Part shown: positions 1 through 8,171 of the stretch, piece after piece
How the letters are laid out: each line of letters starts with the position of its first letter
How positions within the stretch are numbered: position 1 is the stretch's first letter
NCBI RefSeq assembly: GCF_001675045.1
Contig: NZ_LYPA01000056.1
Location: forward strand, 1-64,000
From: Paenibacillus oryzae
GTDB taxonomy: Bacteria; Bacillota; Bacilli; Paenibacillales; Paenibacillaceae
DNA length: 64,000 bases
Direction: 5' to 3'
Translations under genes and position numbers: made by a program
Notes under the pieces: generated by a model
Database searches by the model: none
Told to the model about the DNA's origin: nothing
Seen by the model: only the letters and a program-made list of their open reading frames with translations

Positions 1-70
1 ACCATTTCCGGACACCTCTTTCTTCGTTACGTTCATTATCTAACGTTCCTAATTCGGTGTCCACTTTCTA

Positions 71-998
71 TGCTACATGCACAATCGTACAAAGTAGCAG
101 CAGACGCGCTCTGGTCGGAGCACTTTGTACGAACAATCGTACAAAGTAGCAGCAGCGGCGCTCTGAACGGAGCATTTTGTACGAACAATCGTACAAAGTA
201 GCAGCAGACGCGCTCTGGTCGGAGCGTTTTGTACGAGCAATCGTACAAAGTAGCAGCAGACGCGCTCTGGTCGGAGCGTTTTGTACGAGCAATCGTACAA
301 AATAACAGCAGCGGCGCTCTGGACAAGGCATTTTGTACGAACAATCATACAAAATAGCAGCAGCGGCGCTCTGGATGGAGCGTTTTGTACGAGCAATCGT
401 ACAAAGTAGCAGCAGACGCGCTCTGGACGGAGCATTTTGTACGAGCAATCGTACAAAGTAGCAGCAGACGCGCTCTGATCGGAGCATTTTGTACGAGCAA
501 TCGTACAAAGTAGCTGCAGACGCGCTCTGGTCGGAGCACTTTGTACGAACAATCGTACAAAGTAGCAGCAGCGGCGCTCTGGATGGAGCGTTTTGTACGA
601 GCAATCGTACAAAGTAGCTGCAGACGCGCTCTGGACAAAGCATTTTGTACGAGCAATCGTACAAAGTAGCAGACGCGCTCTGGACAAAGCATTTTGTACG
701 AGCAATCGTACAAAGTAGCAGCAGACGCGCTCTGATCGGAGCGTTTTGTACGAACAGTCGTACAAAGTAGCAGCAGATGCGCTCTGGATGGAGCGTTTTG
801 TACGAGCAATCGTACAAAGTAGCAGCAGACGCGCTCTGGTCGGAGCGTTTTGTACGAGCAATCGTACAAAATAACAGCAGCGGCGCTCTGGACGGAGCAT
901 TTTGTACGAGCAATCGTACAAAGTAGCAGCAGACGCGCTCTGGACGGAGCATTTTGTACGAGCAATCGTACAAAGTAGCAGTGGCGCTCTGGCCAAGG
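71..998. repeat. 52-bp tandem array with 17 palindromes (array 1)
   Basis: Each unit holds the palindrome TTTTGTACGA, a 4-nt loop (GCAA or ACAA) and TCGTACAAA, then 29 bp of spacer rich in GCAGCAGACGCGCTC-type sequence. Palindromes begin at 123, 175, 227, 279, 331, 383, 435, 487, 539, 591, 643, 692, 744, 796, 848, 900 and 952. The step is 52 bp throughout except one of 49. A degenerate half unit precedes the first. Spacers come in a few interspersed subtypes (AGACGCG, AGCGGCG, GCTGCAGACG). The unit has no stop codon on the minus strand, so several long reading frames appear there, but none has a start context or recognisable protein. Function unknown. Confidence 0.95.
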
Positions 999-1144
999 TT
1001 TCAAAAGCAGATGCTAATCCCAAAAACAACATTCACTAATAAAGCCAAAGTTACTTCAAACACCTGCGTCAATTCCAACGTGTCTCCAACAGCCAATGGT
1101 GCCACAAGTTATTATCCTGATCTGTGTCTGGGCTGATTTTAACT

Positions 1145-1174
1145 TTGACCTTGACCTTGACCTTGACCTTGACC
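1145..1174. repeat. (TTGACC)5 microsatellite
   Basis: Five perfect 6-bp units lie between array 1 and the pyrimidine tract. The stretch 999-1144 shows no gene or clear signal. Confidence 0.9.
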
Positions 1175-1194
1175 ATGGCCATTGTATGGTCTGT

Positions 1195-1432
1195 CCTCGC
1201 TTCTGTCTTGCTTTTGTCCTGCTTCTCTCCTGCTTTTGTCCTGCTTTTGTCCCGCTTCCCTCCTGCTTTTGTCTCTGCTTTTGTCTCTACTTTTGTCTTT
1301 ACTTTTGTCTCTGCTTCTTTCCTGCTTTTGTCTCTGCTTCTATCCTTACTTCTGTCCCGCTTCTCTCTTGCTTTTGTCTCTACTTTTGTCTCTACTTTTG
1401 TCTCTGCTTTTGTCTCTACGCTTTCCCCCGCC
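1195..1432. repeat. Pyrimidine-rich CTGCTTTTGTC-type tract
   Basis: This is a degenerate 11-12 bp repeat built on CTGCTTTTGTC and CTCTGCTTTTGT. It is almost all pyrimidine on the plus strand. It lies just beyond the 3' end of hrtA, so hrtA read-through RNA would be purine-rich here. Open frames in it read as Leu/Ser/Phe repeats and are not credible genes. Confidence 0.85.
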
Positions 1433-1455
1433 TCTACCTCAAACCTCTCTCAGCT

Positions 1456-2133
1456 CTATCGTAGCCGAAGCTTGCCTTGCGACACTTCATATACGTTGTC
1501 GCAATGGTGGAGCACGCTTTCGTCATGCGTTACGAGCACCGCAGCTTTATTGCGGGAATGCGCCTCGCGCTTGATAAGCGCGATAATTTCATTGCTGCGC
1601 GACGCATCCAGTGCCGCAGTCGGCTCGTCCGCCAATATCAGGTCGGGCTCGTTCATAAAGGCTCGCGCAATGGCTACACGCTGCTTCTCGCCGCCCGACA
1701 AATGCTGGATGCGGCGGTTTTGGCGCTGCGACATACCCATCGCTTCCAGCAGCTCGTCCGCTCTCTTGCGGGCGCTGTCATCCCAGCTTCCCGCCAGTTC
1801 GGCCACCAGCTTAAGCTGATCCTTCACCTTCAAAAAGGGCACCAGATTGGAGGCCTGAAAAATATAACCGATCGAGGTCAAGCGAACCTTCGCTTTTTCG
1901 GAATCGCTTAATCCGCCAAGCGAACGCCCATTTACGATGACTTCGCCTCCATCCGGCGTCAGCAGCGCGCCCGCAATGGACAGCATCGTGCTTTTGCCGG
2001 AGCCGGAAGGTCCAACAATCGCAACAAATTCGCCTCGATTGACCTTAAAGTCCAGCTCCTTTAAAATTTCAGCCTTTTGTTCCCCATCCATAAAATATTT
2101 CGTTACCTTGCGCAGCTCCAGCGGCTCGTTCAT
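1456..2133 (-). CDS. hrtA: Heme efflux ABC transporter ATPase, HrtA-like
   Basis: A 225-residue ATPase expected to power export of excess heme with HrtB. It has Walker A GPSGSGKS near residue 41, signature LSGGEKQRVAIARAF and Walker B LILADEPTAALD. The stretch around IGYIFQASNLVPFLKV closely resembles my recollection of Staphylococcus aureus HrtA. Its ATG overlaps the hrtB stop by one base (TGATG), so translation is coupled; the ribosome site GGGGAGGG lies inside hrtB. The general fold is that of LolD/MacB ATPases; the heme assignment rests on the HssRS and HrtB neighbours. Confidence 0.88.
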   Translation of the reverse strand: MNEPLELRKVTKYFMDGEQKAEILKELDFKVNRGEFVAIVGPSGSGKSTMLSIAGALLTPDGGEVIVNGRSLGGLSDSEKAKVRLTSIGYIFQASNLVPFLKVKDQLKLVAELAGSWDDSARKRADELLEAMGMSQRQNRRIQHLSGGEKQRVAIARAFMNEPDLILADEPTAALDASRSNEIIALIKREAHSRNKAAVLVTHDESVLHHCDNVYEVSQGKLRLR

Positions 2134-3302
2134 CAGTCAGCCCTCCCCATTGCTTGCAGCGGATCAGCCTTGACGATGCCCGCTCCTGACAAGCCGGCGC
2201 CAAGCAGCGCAATCCCCAGCATAATTAAGCTATATTGCGTAATCAGTCCGATATCGAACACAAACGGCATTCCATCCGGCATCACCATTTTCAGAAAGGC
2301 CGCAAAGCCGATAGCCAGCCCGATACTGAGCAGTGAAAGAGCAATCACTTGAATGACGGTCGACAAAATCAAAAAGCGGTTAGTTGCGCCAATTGCCTTC
2401 AAAATGCCAAACTGATTGCTTTTTTGAATCGTCATAATGTAGAAAAAAGCGCCTAGTACAAACACGACAATAATGAGCAAAAAAGCAACAATCATGCCGA
2501 GCGAGCTTTGTTCCGCCTTATAGCCCGGTATTTTGGCGATAATGTCAGCCTTGGCCGCCAGCTCGGCGGAGTCTAACAGGGACGCTACGACGGAGTCGGC
2601 ATCCGTGTTCTGCAAAGCGACGGCATTGAAATAAACACTATCTCCCGGCAACATCGCCTCCCATGCAGAGACATCAATAAAAAGCGCAGGCGCATGGCTA
2701 TAGGAATAGCCCTGAACAAATCCTCTAACGATAAAGCGGGTATCCGTCTTTGAATCGTATAACACGTCGCCAATTGCGACGCCTTCATCCTTCAAGGTGA
2801 TGTCCGCCACAGCGCCAAATGGCTGTATGCTCTCCGTGGAGCCAACGCCAACAGAACCCTTCTCGCTTGATTGCAGCTTCTCTCCGCTTGAGCTTCCCTC
2901 TCCGCCGCCTGACGGTGCTGCCTCCAGCCCCGTCCCTTCACTCACCTTCGGCATTAGAAAACCTCCAGCATTTATCCCCATGACGACAACATCGGCTCTA
3001 GCAGCCTGCCCCGTGATTTCCATAGACTTCATTTGCAGCCCTAACACTTCTCCGCCGTTCTCCCGAAGCTCAGACGCATTTAATCCAATAAGCTGTGAAC
3101 GGTCCAGACGATGCTCGGCATCATCGCTAACATAAAAACCCTTCGCATTCATATTGACCATAGCCGAAGAGTTGTCCGAGGCCAATCCGTGCGCCAGCCC
3201 GCTAATAATAAACACCAGCGACGCCAGAAAAAACAAAATAAAACCGATTAGCAAATAACGCAGCTTGAAAAAAGACATTTCCTTGATGGATAAAGACAAC
3301 AT
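2133..3302 (-). CDS. hrtB: Heme efflux ABC transporter permease, HrtB-like (FtsX family)
   Basis: A 389-residue membrane protein. The start at 3302 (MLSLSIKEMSFFKLRY) is chosen because AGGAGG lies 9 nt upstream; a longer frame to 3383 lacks support. One N-terminal membrane segment at about residues 15-38 is followed by a large extracellular domain and three C-terminal segments, with FFYIMTIQK and GILKAIGA typical of HrtB/FtsX permeases. The extracellular part has a Gly/Ser-rich insertion (near GGGEGSSSGEK) that I do not recall in staphylococcal HrtB. It forms the export complex with HrtA and is preceded by an HssR-like box. Confidence 0.88.
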   Translation of the reverse strand: MLSLSIKEMSFFKLRYLLIGFILFFLASLVFIISGLAHGLASDNSSAMVNMNAKGFYVSDDAEHRLDRSQLIGLNASELRENGGEVLGLQMKSMEITGQAARADVVVMGINAGGFLMPKVSEGTGLEAAPSGGGEGSSSGEKLQSSEKGSVGVGSTESIQPFGAVADITLKDEGVAIGDVLYDSKTDTRFIVRGFVQGYSYSHAPALFIDVSAWEAMLPGDSVYFNAVALQNTDADSVVASLLDSAELAAKADIIAKIPGYKAEQSSLGMIVAFLLIIVVFVLGAFFYIMTIQKSNQFGILKAIGATNRFLILSTVIQVIALSLLSIGLAIGFAAFLKMVMPDGMPFVFDIGLITQYSLIMLGIALLGAGLSGAGIVKADPLQAMGRAD

Positions 3303-3338
3303 GCCGTCTAACCTCCTGCATAAAGCTTGATACCAACC

Positions 3339-3371
3339 ACTATACAGGGGCATTATGAATGGATCATGAAC
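3339..3371 (-). promoter_or_regulatory. hrtBA promoter with HssR-like direct repeat
   Basis: Read on the minus strand, 3371-3352 is GTTCATGATCCATTCATAAT. These are two 9-mers separated by 2 nt, matching the form of the S. aureus HssR site (GTTCATATT, 2 nt, GTTCATATT). A -10-like TATAGT lies at 3344-3339, and the box covers the -35 position, as expected for an activated promoter. Confidence 0.75.
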
Positions 3372-3443
3372 GGTTTCTTCCAAAAAAAGTAACTCTACAC
3401 TGCGCTGTACATGATTGGAGAGTGCCTTACTTTCGACTATTGT

Positions 3444-3481
3444 AAAAAAAACGCCATGGAGCCCTTATTGCTCCATGGCGT
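3444..3481 (-). terminator. Terminator of hssRS, overlapping the hssS stop codon
   Basis: A perfect 12-bp stem (ACGCCATGGAGC / GCTCCATGGCGT) with a 7-nt loop is followed on the minus strand by eight T. The hssS stop codon lies in the loop and the last codons form one arm. It separates hssRS from hrtBA. Confidence 0.9.
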
Positions 3482-4871
3482 ATTCCTTTGCCAGCGACTT
3501 GGACAACACAACGGTAAAGCGCGAGCCTTCGCCAAGCTTGCTGCTGGCCTCTATAGTGCCGCCATGCAGAATGATGGCGGACTTGACGATAGACAACCCA
3601 AGGCCGCTCCCGGGAAGCGACTGCGTTCGGGACTCGTCCCCCCGGTAAAAGCGTTCAAAAATCCGCGGCAGCTGCTCCTCGCTCATGCCGATGCCGGTAT
3701 CGCTAATGGTGACCACGATGTCTCCTCCACGGTCCTTCAGCTCGATATCAATGCTGCCGCCTCGTTTGTTGTATTTAATAGCATTAGTCAGCAAATTTTC
3801 AAAAACCGTATACAGCAGGTTCGGATCGCCTTGAATTTCGGTATCCGGCACGTCGCAGCCCAGCGTTATTTCCCGCTCCATCATTTTCCAGCGGTGCTGG
3901 CGGGCTATTGCGGTAATCTGCTTTCCGATATCAAATAGCTCTGGCTTCATCAGCTGGCGGGTTTCACTAATGGATTGCAGCAGCAAAAGCTGCTTTGTTA
4001 AAGAAGACAACCTCTCGATTTCATCATGGACGACGCCGATGTATTGCTGCTTGTCCTCCCTGGTAAGCTCCTCCTTGGCCAGCAAGCCGGTATAACCCTT
4101 GATCAGCGACAAGGGCGACTGTATATCATGCGACACGCTGCTTATAAACTCCTTGCGCATTTGTTCCTCGTGGCCCAAACGATCCGCCATGCGGGAAAAG
4201 CTGATGGCGAGCTTGCCGATTTCGTCCTTGCTCCCCCGCTCCAGCTTAATATTATAATGGCCGGCGGCTACCTGCTCCGTCGCCGCGGTCAGCCTGCCCA
4301 GCGGCTTGACCAAATATTTGGTGCCCGCCAGCACAAACACGAGACTAAGCAATATAGTGCAGCCGAACAAAATAGCAAACAGCATATGCATCTCACTAAA
4401 CAGCTTTTTAATATCAGGCCGAACAAACAAGGCATACGCCACCCCGTCGTGTTCAACGGGGACGCCAATCGTATTGCGAAGCTCATTGGCAAAAAAACCT
4501 GTAACAAACGTTCTTTCGGGATAATCCCTCATGCCATGGTAGGTTTCGCCCCGCAGCACGGCCTCAATCGCGCCCTCCGATATAACCGTCTCACGGAACG
4601 GAGAGCCGTAATAGCTCTCTCCGCCTTCGCCGCTAACCGTATACAGCTGATAACCAAGCGCTGCCACGCTTTCAAAATAAGATTCCAGCGCCAGCTCCGG
4701 ATGTGAATTGGCAAATTGTGCAATGCCAAGCGCAACAATGGTGTTTTTCTCGTCATTCAGCGGCTTGAGCTTTTGCTGGTAATACAGATTGGAGCCAATG
4801 AAGGAGAGCAGGAAGCTTCCCATCATAATGAGAACCGTAACAACTGCAAATTTGGCGTATAGCGTCCTCAC
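3465..4871 (-). CDS. hssS: Heme-sensing histidine kinase, HssS-like
   Basis: A 468-residue sensor kinase: membrane segment about 6-29, extracellular sensor domain, second membrane segment about 166-188, HAMP domain, HisKA with phospho-acceptor His248 (SVSHDIQSPL), N box NLLTNAIKYN and C-terminal ATPase lobe with GSGLGLSIVK. The sensor stretches YYGSPFRE, YHGMRDYPE and LFVRPDIKKLFSE closely resemble HssS as I recall it. The GTG start overlaps the hssR stop by 4 nt (GTGA), so the two are coupled. It is expected to phosphorylate HssR when heme accumulates. Confidence 0.88.
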   Translation of the reverse strand: MRTLYAKFAVVTVLIMMGSFLLSFIGSNLYYQQKLKPLNDEKNTIVALGIAQFANSHPELALESYFESVAALGYQLYTVSGEGGESYYGSPFRETVISEGAIEAVLRGETYHGMRDYPERTFVTGFFANELRNTIGVPVEHDGVAYALFVRPDIKKLFSEMHMLFAILFGCTILLSLVFVLAGTKYLVKPLGRLTAATEQVAAGHYNIKLERGSKDEIGKLAISFSRMADRLGHEEQMRKEFISSVSHDIQSPLSLIKGYTGLLAKEELTREDKQQYIGVVHDEIERLSSLTKQLLLLQSISETRQLMKPELFDIGKQITAIARQHRWKMMEREITLGCDVPDTEIQGDPNLLYTVFENLLTNAIKYNKRGGSIDIELKDRGGDIVVTISDTGIGMSEEQLPRIFERFYRGDESRTQSLPGSGLGLSIVKSAIILHGGTIEASSKLGEGSRFTVVLSKSLAKEYAMEQ

Positions 4872-5545
4872 TCCTCCACCTCCAGCATATAGCCAATACC
4901 GCGAAGCGTCCGTATTTGCGCATGGCGAAGCCGATCTTTAAAATGCTCGCGCAGTCTTTTGACGTGAACGTCTACCGTCCGGTCGTCGCCCTGGAACTCC
5001 AGCCCCCATACCTGCTCAATCAACTGTTCGCGGCTAAAGGCCTGATTGGCGTTGTCGGCCAAAAAGCATAGCAGCTCATATTCCTTCGGCGGAAGGAAAA
5101 ACAGCTTTCCCTCCACCTCAACCTCCAGCGTTTGACGATTAATGTGCATATTGCCTATGGTTATGGTGTTTATCGTTTTTTCTCCGTAATAACGGCGCAG
5201 CAAGGCCTGGACCCGGAACAGCAGCTCCAGCGGCTCAAACGGCTTGACGAGGTAATCATCCGTACCCGCCAAATACCCCTCCGCCTTGTCCGCGATCTGA
5301 TCCTTCGCCGTCAGGAGCAGCACCGGAATATCGTAATGCTTGCGTATCTCCCTGGTCAGGGAAAAGCCGTCGACAAAAGGCATCATAACATCCACAACAG
5401 CCAAATCGCATTTTTTCTTCTGCAGGACGCGCAGCGCCTCCGCGCCGTCCCTCGCCGTCGCAACGCTATATCCTTTCTCCAGCAAATGAGTCTCCACAAG
5501 CTGCAGATGCCGGTTATCGTCGTCGGCGATCAAAATCGTGGACAC
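4868..5545 (-). CDS. hssR: Heme-response regulator, HssR-like (OmpR family)
   Basis: A 225-residue response regulator with receiver domain (DDD at 8-10, phospho-acceptor Asp52, K near 102) and C-terminal winged helix ending in RTLRGIGYMLEVEE. The GTG start at 5545 is chosen for its AAGGGGGAAGG ribosome site and because it gives a normal OmpR-family length; the frame remains open upstream to 5599. It is expected to activate hrtBA through the direct repeat at 3352-3371. It is transcribed first in the hssRS operon and runs divergently from the second two-component system. Confidence 0.88.
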   Translation of the reverse strand: MSTILIADDDNRHLQLVETHLLEKGYSVATARDGAEALRVLQKKKCDLAVVDVMMPFVDGFSLTREIRKHYDIPVLLLTAKDQIADKAEGYLAGTDDYLVKPFEPLELLFRVQALLRRYYGEKTINTITIGNMHINRQTLEVEVEGKLFFLPPKEYELLCFLADNANQAFSREQLIEQVWGLEFQGDDRTVDVHVKRLREHFKDRLRHAQIRTLRGIGYMLEVEE

Positions 5546-5753
5546 ATTCCTTCCCCCTTTGTCCCTTGCGCGGCAAAAATACGGACAAGCCGCCTGCACT
5601 ATTTTCTCAGTATGGACTACGGGGTCAGGTTAACGCAAGGGAGGCGAGAATTGGGCCAGTCTTGTTAAAACTCAGCTGTTTTTATTTTTCAGGTTTATTT
5701 TAGGTTCGGCGATTATACTGGAATCATTCTGACTGATGGAAGGTTGATAAGAG
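5546..5753. promoter_or_regulatory. Divergent intergenic region between two two-component operons
   Basis: It contains a near direct repeat, TTTATTTTTCAGG then TTTATTTTAGG (about 5680-5703), and a -10-like TATACT at 5714-5719 oriented toward the plus-strand regulator. No clear -35 is seen. The repeat could be a response-regulator site; this is inference. Confidence 0.4.
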
Positions 5754-6458
5754 ATGAAAGCCGCCAAGCTGCTTGTTGTTGAGGATGATCTCCATATAAG
5801 CGAAATAGTTACCCTATACGCGGAAAAAGCAGGGCATCAGGTTATTACGGCCCATGACGGCATCGAAGGACTGGTCCGGTTTTATGATGATAACCCCGAC
5901 CTTATCATTCTGGATTTGATGCTGCCCGAAATGGAGGGCTGGTCGCTTTGCAGAGAAGTGCGCAAGCATGGCGCTACGCCTGTTATTATTTTGAGCGCCA
6001 AAACCGAGCCATACGACAAAATGAAAGGGTTTGAGCTGGGAGCCGACGACTATGTCGTCAAGCCGTTTGACCCGCAAGAGCTGATGGCCCGCATCATGGC
6101 CGTATTGCGCCGGACATCGCCGGATATTCCTTACCTAAACATCGTCCAATTAAACAACCTGACAATTGACATGAACCAATATCTTGTTCTTTTTCCCGAT
6201 GCCGCAATTACGCTGCCTCCTAAGGAGCTCGAATTGCTCCATTATTTCAGCCGTTATCCAAACCGGCTTTTTACAAGACAGCAGCTGCTGGAGCAGGTAT
6301 GGGGCTATGATTATGAAGGAGATCCCCGGACAGTAGATGTACATGTCAAAAGAATCCGCGAGAAGCTGCGCGCGCATAGCACAAACTGGTGTATTACGAC
6401 GAAGCGGGGCATCGGATACAAGCTGGAGGAGGCGGCGTCCGGTGAAAAAAACAGGTAG
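5754..6458 (+). CDS. OmpR-family response regulator of the efflux operon
   Basis: A 234-residue regulator with acidic residues E10-D11-D12, phospho-acceptor Asp54 (LIILDLMLP), KPFD switch region and a C-terminal winged helix with DPRTVDVHVKRIREKLR. The start is an ATG with GGAAGG and GATAAGAG upstream. It overlaps the kinase gene by 17 nt. Its likely target is the adaptor/ABC operon directly downstream, where two CCGTTCAC repeats sit at the promoter. Cognate signal unknown. Confidence 0.9.
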   Translation: MKAAKLLVVEDDLHISEIVTLYAEKAGHQVITAHDGIEGLVRFYDDNPDLIILDLMLPEMEGWSLCREVRKHGATPVIILSAKTEPYDKMKGFELGADDYVVKPFDPQELMARIMAVLRRTSPDIPYLNIVQLNNLTIDMNQYLVLFPDAAITLPPKELELLHYFSRYPNRLFTRQQLLEQVWGYDYEGDPRTVDVHVKRIREKLRAHSTNWCITTKRGIGYKLEEAASGEKNR

Positions 6459-7998
6459 CCGTCTTGGGACGGGCGTGTATAAACCAACTATTTTTGTAAA
6501 GCTGATTCTGATCTACATAGTCATTACACTGGTTTCGTTTCTGTTGATCAGCGCCTTGTCCAGCTTCATATTTCAACAGCGATTACAGGGCGACGTGAAC
6601 CGGAATGTATCCTTTATGCAAACTAATATTATCCGGTACATCGACATCGCGCACGACTACGGATGGGATCGCGATACGCTGCTGGCGTCCATCGCATTAT
6701 CCACCATTCACCGGGACTCCGTTCATCTGGTTTACGACGCATCGGGCAAGCTGCTGTACCGGATCGGCAGTCCATGGGAAAAAGCCGGCAGGCCCTCACT
6801 TGCAGCTTCCGGCGAAAATGCGGATTGGACAACATTCAATTGGGCAAACCCACGTCTCCCGAGGCCGGAAAAGGCTGTTATTTCGGAGACGGATATTGGT
6901 CTTGTCGATCAGTCGATTATTCGTCAAGCATTGGGCGGCGAGCCACAAAATGCCGAGGTCACGGGAAGCGAAGGCAACCGCCTGCTTCTGTATGCATCGC
7001 CAATTACTTTAGACAGCAATGTGGACGAAAAAGTAATCGTAACGCTGTTTGGGGGATACCAGCGCAGCATCACGCTGTTTACCGGCCCTTCCATGCTTAG
7101 CCTGCTGCTGGCTTTTCCTTTTGCCGCCATCATGTTTTATTATTTCTCCCGGCGATTGACCAAGCCGCTTAAAGCGATGAACCAGATCGCGCTTCGTTTT
7201 GCCAAAAACGACTTTCGCAACCGGGTCGCCGTGTCAAGCCGCGATGAAATCGGCCAGCTCGGCCATACGCTAAACTATATGGCGGACGAGCTATTATCTC
7301 TTGACCGGATGAGACAGGAGTTTCTCGCCAACGTGTCGCACGACATGCGCGCTCCGCTTGCCTCCATTAACGGTTTTGCCACCGCCTTGCTGGACGGCAC
7401 TATCCCAGAGGAGCGGAAGCCTCATTATTTGAACATGATGCGGGAATCCGGCCAGCGCATGATGAAGCTGGTCGAGGATTTGCTGGATGTGGCGCGAATC
7501 GAAGGAAACCAATTTCCGGTAGAGCCCGTCCCCTTCAATTTGCATGAAGGTATTCGGCAACTGGCAGCCCACCTGGAGCCGCTGCTGCTGCACTACCAAA
7601 TACCGCTTCAGGTGGACAGCCCCCGGAAGGATATCTGGGTTATCGCCGATCCCTATCGAATTGACCAGGTATTAACCAATTTGCTGCATAACGCCATTTA
7701 CCACTCGCCGCCAAACACCGGGATTACCATATCTTGCTCGCTGAATGAATGCAATGAAGTTGTTGTTTCCGTATCCGACCAGGGCAGCGGCATGTCCCAG
7801 GAGCAGATACAGCATATGTGGGACCGCTTCTACAAGGGGGACAAAGCGCGACGGGCGCGCGCAGGAACGGGAATCGGCCTCTCCATTGTCAAGCATATTC
7901 TCGACAAGCACGATAGCAGAATCGAAGTGGTCAGCAGCCCCGGCCAAGGGACTACTATTTCTTTCACTCTAAAAAAGCTCGACTATCAAGCTATATAA
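6442..7998 (+). CDS. Sensor histidine kinase of the efflux operon
   Basis: A 518-residue membrane kinase. The GTG start at 6442 (VKKTGSRLG) is preferred: GGAGGAGG precedes it at about 10 nt, whereas the frame extending to 6337 lies inside the regulator gene. Membrane segment about 15-38, extracellular sensor of roughly 180 residues, second membrane segment, HAMP, HisKA with His300 (ANVSHDMRAPLASI), N box NLLHNAIYHS and GTGIGLSIVK. It partners the overlapping response regulator. The stimulus cannot be told from sequence; the adjacent pump suggests an envelope stress or exported compound. Confidence 0.9.
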   Translation: MKKTGSRLGTGVYKPTIFVKLILIYIVITLVSFLLISALSSFIFQQRLQGDVNRNVSFMQTNIIRYIDIAHDYGWDRDTLLASIALSTIHRDSVHLVYDASGKLLYRIGSPWEKAGRPSLAASGENADWTTFNWANPRLPRPEKAVISETDIGLVDQSIIRQALGGEPQNAEVTGSEGNRLLLYASPITLDSNVDEKVIVTLFGGYQRSITLFTGPSMLSLLLAFPFAAIMFYYFSRRLTKPLKAMNQIALRFAKNDFRNRVAVSSRDEIGQLGHTLNYMADELLSLDRMRQEFLANVSHDMRAPLASINGFATALLDGTIPEERKPHYLNMMRESGQRMMKLVEDLLDVARIEGNQFPVEPVPFNLHEGIRQLAAHLEPLLLHYQIPLQVDSPRKDIWVIADPYRIDQVLTNLLHNAIYHSPPNTGITISCSLNECNEVVVSVSDQGSGMSQEQIQHMWDRFYKGDKARRARAGTGIGLSIVKHILDKHDSRIEVVSSPGQGTTISFTLKKLDYQAI

Positions 7999-8085
7999 GT
8001 TAAACAAAAGAGTCTCAGCGGTGTGGGCCATCCTGAAAAAGCATTAGTTGAGCTTGTAAGCCCGCTTTTAAATCTCTTTAAGTTT

Positions 8086-8120
8086 CCGTTCACCATCCGT
8101 TCACAGAGCGATGCTACAAT
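8086..8120 (+). promoter_or_regulatory. Efflux operon promoter with CCGTTCAC direct repeat
   Basis: Perfect 8-mers CCGTTCAC at 8086-8093 and 8097-8104 are 11 bp apart, one helical turn. They occupy the -35 position of a -10-like TACAAT at 8115-8120. This is the usual layout of an OmpR-family activator site. The rest of 7999-8171 shows nothing else. Confidence 0.6.
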
Positions 8121-8171
8121 CGTGGAAAACGGGCGCGTCCGTTATTTACCGGAAAGGGTGAACAGGATTTT

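Noticed and set aside
71..998. Array 1 as a CRISPR array
   Set aside because: Spacers are nearly identical repeats rather than unique sequences, and no cas genes are present.
36..1032. Long minus-strand reading frames (up to 319 codons) across array 1
   Set aside because: They arise because the 52-bp unit lacks minus-strand stops in any frame; the product is the same peptide cycled through three frames, with no start context.
1096..1819. Plus-strand frames over the pyrimidine tract
   Set aside because: Leu/Ser/Phe low-complexity translation, partly antisense to hrtA, no ribosome site.
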